Source: Deltaproteobacteria bacterium (GTDB lineage: Bacteria > Desulfobacterota > Binatia > Binatales > Binataceae). Taken from it: a DNA stretch of 64,000 nt. Below are positions 45,807 to 55,788 of this stretch, in pieces (the first letter of the stretch is position 1; each line of letters begins with the position of its first letter). The notes beneath the pieces were generated by a model. The model did not search any database. It saw only the letters and a program-made list of their open reading frames with translations, and had not been told where the DNA came from. Both the position numbers and the translations under genes were made by a program. The DNA lies in contig JAKBMB010000020.1 of the NCBI GenBank assembly GCA_021831785.1, positions 124,001 to 188,000 of the forward strand, given 5' to 3'.

Positions 45807-48704
45807 TTGAACGGCTGCATCAGCATCCGCGGCGCGCGCACGCATAATCTCAAGAACGTCTCGACCGAGATTCCGCGCGGCAAGCTGACTGTCGTGACCG
45901 GCGTTTCGGGGTCGGGCAAATCGAGCCTGGTCTTCGACACGCTCTACGCCGAAGGCCAGCGTCGCTACGTCCAAAGCCTGTCGACCTACGCGCGGCTGTT
46001 CCTGGAGCAGGTCTCGCGTCCCGAGGTGGACGAGATCAGCGCGCTGCCCGCGGCGCTCGCGCTGCGTCAGAAGAACAGCATCAGGAACGCCCGCTCGACG
46101 GTCGGCACGGTGACCGAGATTGCCGACTACCTGCGCCTGCTCTACGCGGTGGTGGGCCGCACCTTCTGTCCGCAATGCGCAAGCGAGGTAAGGCGCGACA
46201 CCCCTGAGAGCGCCGCCGCGGAGATTCTGGCAAGCCCGGGCCTATGGCTCTTTACCGCGCCTTTTGCCGACGGCGGACGCGCGCCGGACCAGAGCCTCGC
46301 CTATCTGATTCAGAACGGCTACCACCGGCTGTGGCTGGACGACGCCGTCGCCGAGGCTCAGGCGGTGCTTGAAGCCGGGCGCGCGCTGCCCAGGCCGCTG
46401 CCGGTGCTCGTGGACCGCGTCCGCGTGAGCGGCGAAGGCGATGGGGTACGCGTGCGCGAGGCGCTGGAGAGGGCCTTCTACCTAGGCGGCGGACGCGCGC
46501 AGGCAATTGGCGCGCAGGCGCCAAAGGACGCGCTTTCGGCCGCGGCGCGCCTATCTTTCGACCGCTCGTTCAACTGTTCCCGATGCAGGACGTATTTTCC
46601 CGAGCCGAGTCCGGCGCTGTTTTCGCCCAACAGCCCGCTCGGAGCATGCCCGGCATGCCAAGGATTCGGGCGCACGGTCGAAATCGACGCCGAGAAGGTA
46701 GTGCCGGATCGGGCGCTGTCGCTACGCCGGGGCGCGGTGGCGCCTTGGCGCACGCCGGCATACCGGGAAATGGGCGAATGGATGGCCGAATGCGCGGAGG
46801 AGGCCGGCGTTCGCTTGGATGTCCCATACGCGGAGCTGGACTGGCGCGAGCGCTCCTGGCTTTGGGACGGGACGCGCACGGCCGGCACCGGCGGGCCTGA
46901 CACATGGTTCGGGATCCGCGGGTTTTTTCGCGGGCTCGCGCGCAGGCGCTATAAGCCTCACGTGCGAATCCTGCTGGCTAAATACCGGAAATTCGATACG
47001 TGTACGGCGTGCGCCGGCGCGCGCCTTAAGGCGCAGGCGCTGAACGTCCGCGTCAGCGGCAAAACGATCGCCGAAGTCGCCCGCATGTCGATCGACGAGC
47101 TGGTCCGGTGGCTGGACGGTCTTGCGGCCGCGGTCGAGGTCCAGGCGCGCGCGCGCGCCGTCTTGCGCGAGCTAAAAAACCGCGTCGGCTGCCTCGGCGA
47201 TATCGGCCTGGGGTACCTCACACTGGAGCGCCAGGCGCGCACGCTCTCGGGCGGAGAGACGCAGCGCATTCACCTGGCAAGCGCGCTTGGCGGTGGGCTC
47301 ACCGACGTGCTCTACGCGCTCGACGAGCCGACGATCGGTCTTCATGCGCGCGACGTTCGCCTCCTGCTCAAGACGCTCTATCGGCTGCGTGATCTGGGCA
47401 ACACGGTGGTGATTGTAGAGCACGATCCGGCCGTGATCGCGGGCGCGGACCATTTTCTCGAGCTCGGTCCGGGCGCCGGCCGACACGGCGGATGCTTGAT
47501 CGGCGCGGGAGCCGCGGCCAAGAGGCCTCGGCGGCTTACGTCGCACTCGCCGCCGCGGGTCTTGCTGATGCGCGCGCTGTCGCGCGAGCGAGCGCTTGAG
47601 CCGGAGCGCAAGAGCCTTAAGATTTTCGGCGCGCGGGAGCATAACCTTAAGCACATCGACGTTGCGATTCCGCTTGGCTGCCTGGTATGCGTGACCGGAG
47701 TTTCCGGCTCCGGCAAATCCACGCTGGTCGATAACGTGCTCTACCGAGGCTATGTGCGCGCCCGCGGCGGGTCGATCGACGACGTGGGGCAATGCGATCG
47801 CATCGAAGGGTTCGACCAGGTAAGCGAAATTTCCCACTTAAGCCAGGACCTCGGGTTTCGCTCGAGCAGGTCTAATCCGGCAACTTATCTGAAAATCTAC
47901 GACGAGATGCGCAAGCTATACGCCGTCACAGAGCAAGCGCGCCGGCTTGGTCTCACGGCCAAATCGTTCTCCTTCAATTTACCCGGTGGCCGTTGTGAGC
48001 GCTGCGAGGGCATGGGCGTAATCCCGGTTGAGATGTACTTTATCGGCGACTTCCAGATGACCTGCGAGGTTTGCGGCGGCCGGCGCTTTAAGGAGCATGT
48101 GCTAAGCGTCAAATACGACGGACGCAGTATCGACGAGGCGCTCAAGCTGACCGCCGAGGAGGCGCTTTCGGTTTTCGCGGATAATCCGCGCTCGGTCCAG
48201 GGACTCAAAGCGCTCTCGGCGGTCGGGCTCGGCTATATGGAGCTCGGGCAGCCCACTTCCACATTGTCGGGCGGCGAGGCGCAAAGGCTTAAGCTGGCGG
48301 GCTTTCTCTTGAGCAGCGGCTTCGGAGGACCGAGTCCGACGGCGAGCGCTCGTAAAGGACGGCTCTTTATACTTGACGAACCGACCAACGGGCTCAGCTC
48401 CTCGGATATAACGGTCCTGCTTCGCGTGCTGCGCCAGTTGGTATCTGCAGCCAACTCGCTGCTCATAATCGAGCACAATCTCGAGCTTATCGCGCAGGCG
48501 GACTACGTGATTGATCTGGGCCCGCAGGCGGGGGAGGCGGGCGGTGCGGTGGTCGCGACCGGTCCCCCGCTGGCGATCGCCGCGTGCGGGAATTCCTACA
48601 CCGGCCTTGAGCTGCGGCGATTTCTGGCGCTGCCTGACGCTGACTCTGTGGGCGCTAAACCGGCGTCGGAAAGACGTGCAAGCAAAACCGCCGTGCAGCG
48701 GTAG
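45807..48704 (+). CDS. uvrA: Excinuclease ABC subunit A
   Basis: DNA damage-sensing ABC ATPase of excision repair, 965 aa. The chosen start is TTG 45807, leading into [18 protein letters not shown]. Two ABC modules: Walker [17 protein letters not shown] and [16 protein letters not shown]; signatures [14 protein letters not shown] and [14 protein letters not shown]. Zinc modules: CSRC...CPAC in the first half, CTAC in the insertion, and CERC...CEVC in the second. All three uvr genes lie within 11 kb, an uncommon clustering. Confidence 0.97.
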   Translation: MNGCISIRGARTHNLKNVSTEIPRGKLTVVTGVSGSGKSSLVFDTLYAEGQRRYVQSLSTYARLFLEQVSRPEVDEISALPAALALRQKNSIRNARSTVGTVTEIADYLRLLYAVVGRTFCPQCASEVRRDTPESAAAEILASPGLWLFTAPFADGGRAPDQSLAYLIQNGYHRLWLDDAVAEAQAVLEAGRALPRPLPVLVDRVRVSGEGDGVRVREALERAFYLGGGRAQAIGAQAPKDALSAAARLSFDRSFNCSRCRTYFPEPSPALFSPNSPLGACPACQGFGRTVEIDAEKVVPDRALSLRRGAVAPWRTPAYREMGEWMAECAEEAGVRLDVPYAELDWRERSWLWDGTRTAGTGGPDTWFGIRGFFRGLARRRYKPHVRILLAKYRKFDTCTACAGARLKAQALNVRVSGKTIAEVARMSIDELVRWLDGLAAAVEVQARARAVLRELKNRVGCLGDIGLGYLTLERQARTLSGGETQRIHLASALGGGLTDVLYALDEPTIGLHARDVRLLLKTLYRLRDLGNTVVIVEHDPAVIAGADHFLELGPGAGRHGGCLIGAGAAAKRPRRLTSHSPPRVLLMRALSRERALEPERKSLKIFGAREHNLKHIDVAIPLGCLVCVTGVSGSGKSTLVDNVLYRGYVRARGGSIDDVGQCDRIEGFDQVSEISHLSQDLGFRSSRSNPATYLKIYDEMRKLYAVTEQARRLGLTAKSFSFNLPGGRCERCEGMGVIPVEMYFIGDFQMTCEVCGGRRFKEHVLSVKYDGRSIDEALKLTAEEALSVFADNPRSVQGLKALSAVGLGYMELGQPTSTLSGGEAQRLKLAGFLLSSGFGGPSPTASARKGRLFILDEPTNGLSSSDITVLLRVLRQLVSAANSLLIIEHNLELIAQADYVIDLGPQAGEAGGAVVATGPPLAIAACGNSYTGLELRRFLALPDADSVGAKPASERRASKTAVQR

Positions 48705-48892
48705 CCGGGTGTAACCGGGCCACGCAAAAGCAAGGCATGCGAATTGGGGGGGCATCCGCGTGAAATAAAGAAAACGTTGCCGCATCACCCACGCGCCGGC
48801 CCACGCCAAGCGCTTCCCACCGGTCGGCCGCTTTTGCTAGATTCGAGATCGCCAGTTTTCAGCCGCATTGGTAAGCCGCAAACCGGGTGATT

Positions 48893-49462
48893 ATGCCGGC
48901 CAAAAGGGTGCCAGCGAAACGCCTTAAGGGCTTCTTTCTTAACCTGACCGAACGCAGCTTCGGCCAGCTCGGACTGGGCGAGCGCCAGATAGTAGACTAT
49001 GTCGCTTCGGTCCTAACCGAGTTCGCTCATTCGGACCGATGGATGATGCTGCGGGATGCCGAGGGCCGCCGGCTAGGGAGTGTGGTCGAGATGCTGCTCT
49101 CGGCCACGGCGTTCGACGACCAGGTACGCGCGGGCAGCGAGCGCGCTTTGCGCAAGTACGTCGGCGACTACACGCTATTTATGTCGGGTTTATTTCGCAG
49201 CTATGTCGAGCGCGGCGGTTACCTGTCCTATTACTTCGAAGAGGGAAGCCGTTCCTACCATCTGGTCTCGCAACTGGACCTCGCCCGGTGCCGGCCGGGC
49301 TTTTTACTGTTCGACGAACTGGGACGCCGTTTCGAGTATTATTCCGGGGCGCTCGACTATATGCGCCGGTGCTTCTTCCCGCCCGCGCCCGATCGTAACC
49401 CCTTCGCCGGCTTCCTGGAGCAAGTTCAAGGCTGGGTCAAAGCCGGCCGGCCGGAAAACTGA
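48893..49462 (+). CDS. Conserved-looking hypothetical protein
   Basis: A 189-aa protein of mixed helical character: ERSFGQLGLGERQIVDYVAS, DYTLFMSGLFRSYVERGGYL and SGALDYMRRCFFPPAPDRNP. No signal peptide or known motif recognised. Aromatic-rich and compositionally like its neighbours. A GTG two codons upstream (48887) is an alternative start. It ends 7 nt before the pseudouridine synthase gene, suggesting cotranscription. Confidence 0.7.
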   Translation: MPAKRVPAKRLKGFFLNLTERSFGQLGLGERQIVDYVASVLTEFAHSDRWMMLRDAEGRRLGSVVEMLLSATAFDDQVRAGSERALRKYVGDYTLFMSGLFRSYVERGGYLSYYFEEGSRSYHLVSQLDLARCRPGFLLFDELGRRFEYYSGALDYMRRCFFPPAPDRNPFAGFLEQVQGWVKAGRPEN

Positions 49463-49469
49463 ATCTCGG

Positions 49470-50438
49470 ATGGCGGCTCGCTCTCCGCTCGGCCAAGGCA
49501 GCAAGCGGCTGGATCGGGCTCTGCTCGACCTGGGCTTAGGCCTCACTCGACGCAGCGCGCGCGAGCTTATCGCCGCCGGCTACGTGCGCGTAAACGGCCG
49601 CGCTTTGAGAAAAGGCGATCTCGTGGCCGCAGGAGACCGCGTGGAGGTCGCGGCGCCGGCCATGGCGCGCCAACTCCTGGCCAACGCGGCGCTGGCGCCG
49701 GCGGTGCTGTACCAAGACGCGGCGGCCGTAATCGTGGCCAAGCCGGGTCTTTTGCCGTGCCATCCGCTGCGGTTGTCCGACGCCGACACGCTGATGAACG
49801 GCGTCGTCACGCTGTTTCCGGAGACAGCCGGTGCCGGGGACAAACCGCTTGAAGGCGGCCTGGTGCATCGGCTTGACAACGGCGCCTCCGGCGCGGTGAT
49901 TGTCGCGCGCAGCCCGCTCGCGCTGAAGCTGCTGCGCGAAGCGCTGCGCAGCAATCGGATCGCGCGCCGGTATGAGGCGCTGGCATTGGGCGAGCTGACG
50001 AGACCCCTCGAAATAGACCTCCCGATCGCTCATCACGCGAAGGACCCGAAAAGGATGACGCTTGCGCCCGCGGGAACCAGACGCGCGCTGCGCGGCCGCC
50101 CGCGCCCGGCGTTCACCCGGGTCGAGCCCTTGCTTAGGCTTGACGGGATGACGCTGCTTCGCGTGACGCCGCACACCGGAGTGCGCCATCAGATCCGCTT
50201 ACATCTGGCCGCGGCGAAGCTGCCGCTGGTCGGCGATGTGCTCTACGGTGCTCCGCCTGCCGCCGCGCTCGCACCCGGGCGCTTTTTCCTGCACTTGCGC
50301 CGGCTTCGGTTCGACTCTCCGGCGGGCGCGCTGGTGGACGTACAAGCTCCCCTGCCCGCCGACCTCGCGGGTATGCTTGACGCGCTTGAAGCTGCCCGCC
50401 GTCAAACGCGGCGCAACTCTGAATACCCGCCGTGGTAG
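49470..50438 (+). CDS. RluA-family pseudouridine synthase
   Basis: Isomerises uridine in rRNA or tRNA. The 322-aa protein has an N-terminal S4 RNA-binding domain (KRLDRALLDLGLGLTRRSAR, AAGYVRVNGRALRKGDLV), the catalytic HRLDNGASGAVIVARS with its Asp, RYEALALGE, and VTPHTGVRHQIRLHLA. Target site (RluC/D type) undetermined. The 7-nt spacing after the hypothetical gene fixes the start. Confidence 0.92.
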   Translation: MAARSPLGQGSKRLDRALLDLGLGLTRRSARELIAAGYVRVNGRALRKGDLVAAGDRVEVAAPAMARQLLANAALAPAVLYQDAAAVIVAKPGLLPCHPLRLSDADTLMNGVVTLFPETAGAGDKPLEGGLVHRLDNGASGAVIVARSPLALKLLREALRSNRIARRYEALALGELTRPLEIDLPIAHHAKDPKRMTLAPAGTRRALRGRPRPAFTRVEPLLRLDGMTLLRVTPHTGVRHQIRLHLAAAKLPLVGDVLYGAPPAAALAPGRFFLHLRRLRFDSPAGALVDVQAPLPADLAGMLDALEAARRQTRRNSEYPPW

Positions 50439-50959
50439 CGGAGTCCGGGATTCCTCGCGCGCGCCGGACACGCGCGCGGGAATGACACAAAGAGCCGCGG
50501 TGGAGCGGGACCCTTGTCACTATCTTGTGCAGTATCCAATAGAGTGCGCCGATAATCCTCCGAGAGTTCCGCCGCAACCGGCGGTTGAAGAGCGGCAAAA
50601 CTCCACTCGCTCGGCAAAGCCGCGCGACAAAGCCAAGATTCCGCAGGCGAATGACAGAGTCCGTGCCTGGGCACACGGTGAGCGGAGGTCCCTCTCGTGC
50701 TTCCCCTTCAGAGCCCCGACCACGACGCTGAGATAACGCACGGTGGCCCTCCGGCACCTAAACTCGGAGGACGGAGTTTCAGATGATAATTGCGGGTGAC
50801 TTTCAGATGATTATTGACACCAAACAAAAATTGCCACCAACACTTGCTTCGTGAGGTCGGTCTCTATTTAATAAGTTTTCAGCAAGCGTCAAATAAGTTT
50901 ATTGGAAAGCGTCAAAACGGGGTTCCGGTTCAAGAGTAAAACACTAACAAGGGGGGAAC
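50439..50959. other. 521-nt intergenic region before the sulfur cluster
   Basis: No gene. At 50445-50490 there is dispersed-repeat-like text (gattcctcgcgcgcgccgga followed by a gggaatgacac end). From 50770 the base composition becomes AT-rich with two sets of direct repeats, listed separately. It ends in a strong SD (aaggggggaac) for the OsmC gene. Confidence 0.5.
50777..50916. repeat. Two sets of direct repeats upstream of the OsmC gene
   Basis: Set 1: tttcagatgataattg (50777-50792) and tttcagatgattattg (50801-50816), 24 bp apart with one mismatch. Set 2: 50870-50893 and 50892-50916, both starting aataagttt and ending aagcgtcaaa. The text around set 1 resembles the multiple terminal repeats of IS21-type ends, without any transposase. 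Regulatory sites are the alternative. Confidence 0.5.
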
Positions 50960-51559
50960 ATGAATAAGGGGACGCTCGGAATGGCGGAACGGCTGGATTC
51001 CAATGAAAAAGACGCGCGGGTGCCCACTAGGGCCGATGCTGTCAAAGCCGCTCTACAGCAGACCATCGCCCGCTTTCAGCGAAACGCGAACGCGGCGCGG
51101 CTGGTGTTTCGCGCGGAGACGGAATTGAACGAAGGAGTCTGCTGCGTAGGAAAAGTGCGAAACTTCGCGCCGCTGACGATCGATGAGCCACCGGACCTTG
51201 GAGGCGGGAATGCGGGCATGTGTCCGGTCGAACTAATTCTAGTAGCATTGGGGACCTGCCAGGAGGTCATGTATGCCGCCTACGCCTCTGTAATGGGGAT
51301 ACGGTTGGACCGGGTGGCAGTCAAGGTGAAAGGACATCTTGATGCGCGTGGACTGCTGAGCCTCGATGGCTCAACGCCGATGGGATTTCAGAAGATCACT
51401 TACGAAACCAAGCTGGAGAGCCCTGCCGATCCACTCACCCTCCGGCAACTTGTCCAGACCGTCGAAACTCATTGCCCTGTGCTGGACACGTTGGTAAGAG
51501 CAATCGAAGTGAGCGGCAAGGTGTCGATCAACGGTATCGAGATGGAAAACGCCGCCTAG
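50960..51559 (+). CDS. OsmC-family protein
   Basis: A 199-aa OsmC/Ohr-fold protein. Conserved elements: ELNEGVCCVGKVRNF, GMCPVELILVALGTCQEVMY with the reactive Cys, and VETHCPVLDTLVRA with the second Cys. OsmC/Ohr proteins reduce organic hydroperoxides through the Cys pair; this longer form with DEPPDLGGGNAGMCPVE is of the OsmC-like subgroup. Strong SD (GGGGGG) upstream. First gene of the plus-strand sulfur-related cluster. Confidence 0.9.
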   Translation: MNKGTLGMAERLDSNEKDARVPTRADAVKAALQQTIARFQRNANAARLVFRAETELNEGVCCVGKVRNFAPLTIDEPPDLGGGNAGMCPVELILVALGTCQEVMYAAYASVMGIRLDRVAVKVKGHLDARGLLSLDGSTPMGFQKITYETKLESPADPLTLRQLVQTVETHCPVLDTLVRAIEVSGKVSINGIEMENAA

Positions 51560-51757
51560 CGACAGTCTCTTGCGGCGCAAGCGCGGATACCGCCGCTGCG
51601 CCTTGACTAAGGAACCAAAGCCCATGTATTCATAGGAGCATGTGGACGGAGCAGCTTTACTGTAGACGCTAGATCCTCGGTTACTCGCCAATCTTTGCTG
51701 CCACGCTCCGGCAGGCAGAGCATAGTTTTTCCCTAGTTCGCGGTGAGGAGGCTCCCG

Positions 51758-52609
51758 ATGAGTGATTACGCAAACCCCGGCGTCTTGGTCTCGACCCAGT
51801 GGGTCGAGGAACACAAGCATGATCCGAACGTCAGAGTGGTCGAAGTGGACGTGGATACCGCCGCCTACGGCCACGGTCATATACCCGGAGCACTCGGATG
51901 GAACTGGCAAAGCCAACTGTGCGACACGGTTAGAAGAGACATCATTCCCAAAAAGGAATTCGAGAACCTGATGTCGGCATCCGGCATCGGCCAGGACACT
52001 ACCGTGGTGCTTTACGGCGACAACAACAATTGGTTTGCTGCTTGGGCCTTCTGGCAGCTTAAGATTTACGGCCATCAGTCGCTCAAGCTGATGAACGGCG
52101 GGCGCAAAAAATGGCTGGCCGAAGGACGGGAGTTGACCAAGGAAGTGCCGAAGTATCCGCGCGCCAACTACCGTGCCTCGGCGCCGGATTTTAGCCTTCG
52201 CGCTATGATGCAGCCGGTGTACAAGGCGATGGAGAACAGGTCGGCGGTCTTGATCGATGTCCGCAGCCCGGCGGAGTTCACCGGCGAAATCCTCGCGCCG
52301 CCCGGATTGCCCGAGACCTGCCAGCGCGGCGGGCATATACCCGGAGCAAAGGGGATTCCGTGGAGCGTTGCGTGCAATGAAGACGGCACCTTTAAGTCGG
52401 CGGACGAACTGAAGAAAATATACGGCGACAAGGGCGTCAACGGCGACCAGCCGGTTATCGCGTATTGCCGCATCGGCGAGCGCTCGAGCCTGACCTGGTT
52501 CGTGCTCAAGTATCTCCTCGGTTATCAGGACGTGCGCAACTACGACGGAAGCTGGACCGAATGGGGCAATCTCGTCGGAGCCCCGGTAGAGCGCGGCGCG
52601 GGTTCCTAA
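51758..52609 (+). CDS. Two-domain rhodanese sulfurtransferase
   Basis: Thiosulfate or 3-mercaptopyruvate sulfurtransferase, 283 aa. The N-terminal inactive rhodanese domain (VSTQWVEEHKHD ... LYGDNNNWFAAWAFW, Asp in place of Cys) is followed by an active domain with IDVRSPAEFTGEI and the loop AYCRIGERSS carrying the persulfide-forming Cys. The CRxGxR loop is that of thiosulfate-type enzymes. SD GGTGAGGAGG lies 8 nt before the ATG at 51758. Confidence 0.93.
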   Translation: MSDYANPGVLVSTQWVEEHKHDPNVRVVEVDVDTAAYGHGHIPGALGWNWQSQLCDTVRRDIIPKKEFENLMSASGIGQDTTVVLYGDNNNWFAAWAFWQLKIYGHQSLKLMNGGRKKWLAEGRELTKEVPKYPRANYRASAPDFSLRAMMQPVYKAMENRSAVLIDVRSPAEFTGEILAPPGLPETCQRGGHIPGAKGIPWSVACNEDGTFKSADELKKIYGDKGVNGDQPVIAYCRIGERSSLTWFVLKYLLGYQDVRNYDGSWTEWGNLVGAPVERGAGS

Positions 52610-52650
52610 GATTTGCGCCCGACAGAGCTATAAGTTGACGGTCGTTTCAT

Positions 52651-52872
52651 ATGAAAGCGGAAGAGCACCAGGAGCGCAATGAGCAGTTCGGTCGCTGGCA
52701 GATTCATATCGTGAGCTACAAATTCGACGAGAAATGGATCTGTACGGTCGACAACGTTTCGCCTGGTGCCAATGTGTCCAGCGCCACCGGCGCGACCCGC
52801 GAAGAGGCGGAGAAAAAGGCGCTTGAGCGCGCCAAGGAACGCCTGGCTGCGACCCGCGTGACACCAGTCTAG
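52651..52872 (+). CDS. Small conserved-looking protein in the sulfur cluster
   Basis: A 73-aa soluble protein: FGRWQIHIVSYKFDEKWICT, then GATREEAEKKALERAKERLA, suggesting three beta strands and one helix, like a small dsRBD- or DUF-type fold. No family named. It follows the rhodanese gene by 41 nt on the same strand and precedes the methanethiol oxidase gene. Confidence 0.65.
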   Translation: MKAEEHQERNEQFGRWQIHIVSYKFDEKWICTVDNVSPGANVSSATGATREEAEKKALERAKERLAATRVTPV

Positions 52873-53083
52873 CCGGTCTGCCGGCCGAGCAACGGGCATC
52901 AATCGGCGTGGCATGAGCCGGCAAAGCTCCGCCTGACGCCGGATTTGCGCAGCCTTCGCGGGGGCAGGATGGTTGTGTGCGGCTCGGCCTATAAGGCCGG
53001 CAATGAGCAGAGCGAGGTGACAAAGCGCGCAGCTTGGCGCATCAAAGTTAGGAGATTTTATTTGCCAATTGGGGGGAAATTCG

Positions 53084-54493
53084 ATGGATCTTTGGAAGCC
53101 TGACCAAACGTTTTATCCGTCGCCGACGATGGCGATGCGCGCGCCGCGTGAGCGCTTGGGCTACGTCGTCGCGTTCGATCCGGAGACCGCCGGCCATCGC
53201 GCCAACGGCAATGGGCGTCATGACGCCGTATGCGTGCTTGACCTCGACCCGAACTCGCCGAGCTTCAGCCGGGTCGTAGGACGAGTCGAGATGCCAGGCG
53301 TCGGCGATGAGCTGCATCACTTCGGCTGGAACGCATGCAGCGCCGCGCTCTGCCCTTACGCGCCCCATCCGCATGTCGAGCGGCGCTACCTGCTGGTTCC
53401 GGGACTGCGCTCCTCGCGCATCCACGTGATCGACACCAAGCCCGACCCGCGCAACCCGCGGATCGTCAAGGTGATTTCGGCCGAAGAGATTGCCGAGCGC
53501 ACCGGGTACAGCCGCCCGCACACGATTCACTGCGGGCCCGACGCGATCTACGTCAGCGCGCTTGGCGCGCCCAACGGCGACGGGCCGGGCGGAATATTCC
53601 TGCTCGACCACGACAGCTTCGACGTGCTCGGCCGCTTCGAGGTCGAGCGCGGCCCGCAGTTTCTGGCCTATGATTTCTGGTGGCATCTGGGCTACGACGT
53701 TGGAATCACCAGTGAATGGGGAACGCCGAAGATGATCGAGGATGGCTTGAATCCCGACTTGCTGCTGAAAAACCAGTACGGCCACGCCATCCACGTCTGG
53801 GATTTGCGCAAGCGCAAGCATTTGCAAAGGCTCGAGCTCGGCCCCGAGCATCAGATGACGCTCGAACTGCGGCCGGCGCACGATCCGACCAAGGCCTACG
53901 GATTTCTCGGCGTGGTGGTGTCAACCAAGGACCTGTCGGGGTCAATTTGGACTTGGCACCTCGACCAGGGAAAATGGGCGGTGCGCAAGGTTATCGAGAT
54001 ACCGGCCGAAGCGGCAGATCCCGACCTGTTGCCGCCCGCGCTAAAGCCGTTTAAGGCCGTCCCGCCCCTGGTCACCGACATTGTCTTGAGCCTGGATGAC
54101 AAGTTCCTTTACGTCGCCTGCTGGGGCACCGGAGAAGTGCGCCAATACGACGTCAGCGACCCGTTCAAGGCCCGGCTCACCGGCTCGGTGCGTCTGGGCG
54201 GAATTGTCGCTCACACGCCGCATCCGAAAGGCGGACCGGTCAACGGGGCGATGCAGATGGTCGAGCTTAGTCGCGACGGCCGGCGCCTTTACGCCAGCAA
54301 CTCGCTCTACTCGAGCTGGGATAAGCAGTTCTATCCGGAGGGGATTAACGGCTGGGTGGCGAAGCTGGATGCCGACCCCGCAGGCGGGCTCGCGGTCGAT
54401 CCCAACTTGTTCGTCCCGTTTAAGGGAGAACGGCCGCATCAGATACATCTCGAAGGCGGCGACTGCTCCTCTGATTCATACTGCTTTCCGTGA
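53084..54493 (+). CDS. mtoX: Methanethiol oxidase / selenium-binding protein 56 family
   Basis: A 469-aa seven-bladed beta-propeller of the SBP56 family; bacterial members oxidise methanethiol to formaldehyde, H2S and H2O2 using copper. Landmarks: GVGDELHHFGWNACSAAL, YSRPHTIHCGPDAIYVSAL, FWWHLGYDVGITSEWG, DIVLSLDDKFLYVACWGTG, and the C-terminal HQIHLEGGDCSSD. No Sec or Tat signal peptide at the ATG 53084 start, so location is cytoplasmic unless the start is further upstream. SD GGGGGGAAA precedes the start. Confidence 0.9.
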   Translation: MDLWKPDQTFYPSPTMAMRAPRERLGYVVAFDPETAGHRANGNGRHDAVCVLDLDPNSPSFSRVVGRVEMPGVGDELHHFGWNACSAALCPYAPHPHVERRYLLVPGLRSSRIHVIDTKPDPRNPRIVKVISAEEIAERTGYSRPHTIHCGPDAIYVSALGAPNGDGPGGIFLLDHDSFDVLGRFEVERGPQFLAYDFWWHLGYDVGITSEWGTPKMIEDGLNPDLLLKNQYGHAIHVWDLRKRKHLQRLELGPEHQMTLELRPAHDPTKAYGFLGVVVSTKDLSGSIWTWHLDQGKWAVRKVIEIPAEAADPDLLPPALKPFKAVPPLVTDIVLSLDDKFLYVACWGTGEVRQYDVSDPFKARLTGSVRLGGIVAHTPHPKGGPVNGAMQMVELSRDGRRLYASNSLYSSWDKQFYPEGINGWVAKLDADPAGGLAVDPNLFVPFKGERPHQIHLEGGDCSSDSYCFP

Positions 54494-55158
54494 GGTATGC
54501 TGCCTGGCCCTGGGTAGCGGCGGCGCTGCTCGGCGGGTATCACGGGCTTGACCCGTCGATGGGCTGGCTGTTCGCGGTCGCCCTGGGGCTGCAGGAGCGC
54601 CGGCGAACCAGGGTGTTGAGCGCCCTGGTGCCGATCGGCGCGGGTCATCTTATCGCTATTGCCGCGGCCGCGCTCCTGATCGCGGCCGCGCGAATCACCG
54701 TGGCCGCCTCGGTCGTGCGTAACGTCGGCGCCGCCGTTCTTGTTCTGTTCGGGGTGTTTCGGCTGTGGCGGCCGCGGGCGCATCCGCGTTTGGGCGGGAT
54801 GCGCGTCAATTCCTGGGAGCTTGCGCTGTGGTCGTTCGTGATGGCGACCGCGCATGGGGCCGGCCTGATGCTGGTCCCGGTGCTGCTGGGAATGCCGGCG
54901 TCGGCTCGCGTGCCCGGTGTGCATGCCCATATGGCTGGCGTCGCGTCAGCACTCAACGGTGGCCGTGCCCTGGTAATTACGCAAAGCGCCGGGATTGTTC
55001 TGGTGCATACCGCGGCGATGCTCGCGGTGATGAGCGCGCTGGCGCTGGTGGTCTATAACTGGGTCGGGCTCGCCATTCTGCGCCAAGCCTGGATAAACCT
55101 TGACCTGATATGGGCTGGCGCGCTGATTATGGCCGGCGTGCTCGCCGCGGTTATCTGA
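54490..55158 (+). CDS. Polytopic membrane protein coupled to methanethiol oxidase
   Basis: A 222-aa protein with about six hydrophobic segments and conserved-looking His/Gly motifs in the membrane: GGYHGLDPSMGWLFAVALGL, PIGAGHLIAI and MATAHGAGLML. Spacing and motif type recall HupE/NicO or TauE-like small metal or anion transporters, but no family was recognised. The GTG start overlaps the mtoX stop by 4 nt (GTGA), so it is translated with it and probably serves the same process (export or metal supply). Confidence 0.75.
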   Translation: MRYAAWPWVAAALLGGYHGLDPSMGWLFAVALGLQERRRTRVLSALVPIGAGHLIAIAAAALLIAAARITVAASVVRNVGAAVLVLFGVFRLWRPRAHPRLGGMRVNSWELALWSFVMATAHGAGLMLVPVLLGMPASARVPGVHAHMAGVASALNGGRALVITQSAGIVLVHTAAMLAVMSALALVVYNWVGLAILRQAWINLDLIWAGALIMAGVLAAVI

Positions 55159-55260
55159 GCGCTGCGGCGCCGGTCGTTGAAGCGCCGCCCCATGCCGTAA
55201 CGCCGCGCGTACGCCGCTGCGGCGCCGGGCAGGCGCGCTGAACATTTGCTGCTTGTCCGG

Positions 55261-55650
55261 TCAGCGATCGGTCACGACTTTGCGGCTTTCAAAAAGCCAT
55301 CTGCTACCCACTTTGCGTAAGCGATCCTCGTAGGTGCCGACGCCGATCATTTCGGTTTTGCCGTTCTTGGTGAGGTACAAGTTGAGGTAGCAGGCGCCGT
55401 TTGCAACGTCGCCGGCGACCTCGACGTTGAAGTTGCTGAGCACATGGCGAGTCTGGCCGCCCTCGCGCGCGCGTTCGTAGGTCTCGGTGAACCGGCGCAA
55501 CTGTTCGCGCCCTTCGAAGCGCCCCAGACGCGAGCTGTCAAAGACGCCGCCGTCGGTGAAGTAGCCGATCCACTCTTCGTAGCGGCGCGCGTCGATTGCA
55601 AAGGCGTAGCGAACGTAAAGCTCGTATATCTGTTCGCGGTCGCTCATCAT
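55261..55650 (-). CDS. SnoaL/NTF2-like protein
   Basis: A 129-aa cone-shaped NTF2-fold protein: MSDREQIYELYVRYAFAID, EEWIGYFTDGGVFD, GREQLRRF, TRHVLSNFNVEV, YEDRLRKVGSRWLFESRKV. Such proteins are ring hydroxylating subunits, isomerases or binding proteins; the Tyr/Asp near the N-terminus fits SnoaL-like enzymes. It lies downstream of the CoA-transferase on the same strand. Confidence 0.85.
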   Translation of the reverse strand: MMSDREQIYELYVRYAFAIDARRYEEWIGYFTDGGVFDSSRLGRFEGREQLRRFTETYERAREGGQTRHVLSNFNVEVAGDVANGACYLNLYLTKNGKTEMIGVGTYEDRLRKVGSRWLFESRKVVTDR

Positions 55651-55788
55651 GGCTCCCCCTCACACGTTGGTCTTGACGCCTCGCGGACCCGGAATAGGCC
55701 GCGCCGGCTGAACTCGATGGCGCGTGCCGCCTCGCCGCTTGGCAAACCATCCGGAGGAGGGACGCAAGGCACCGAGAATGGTTTGCGT

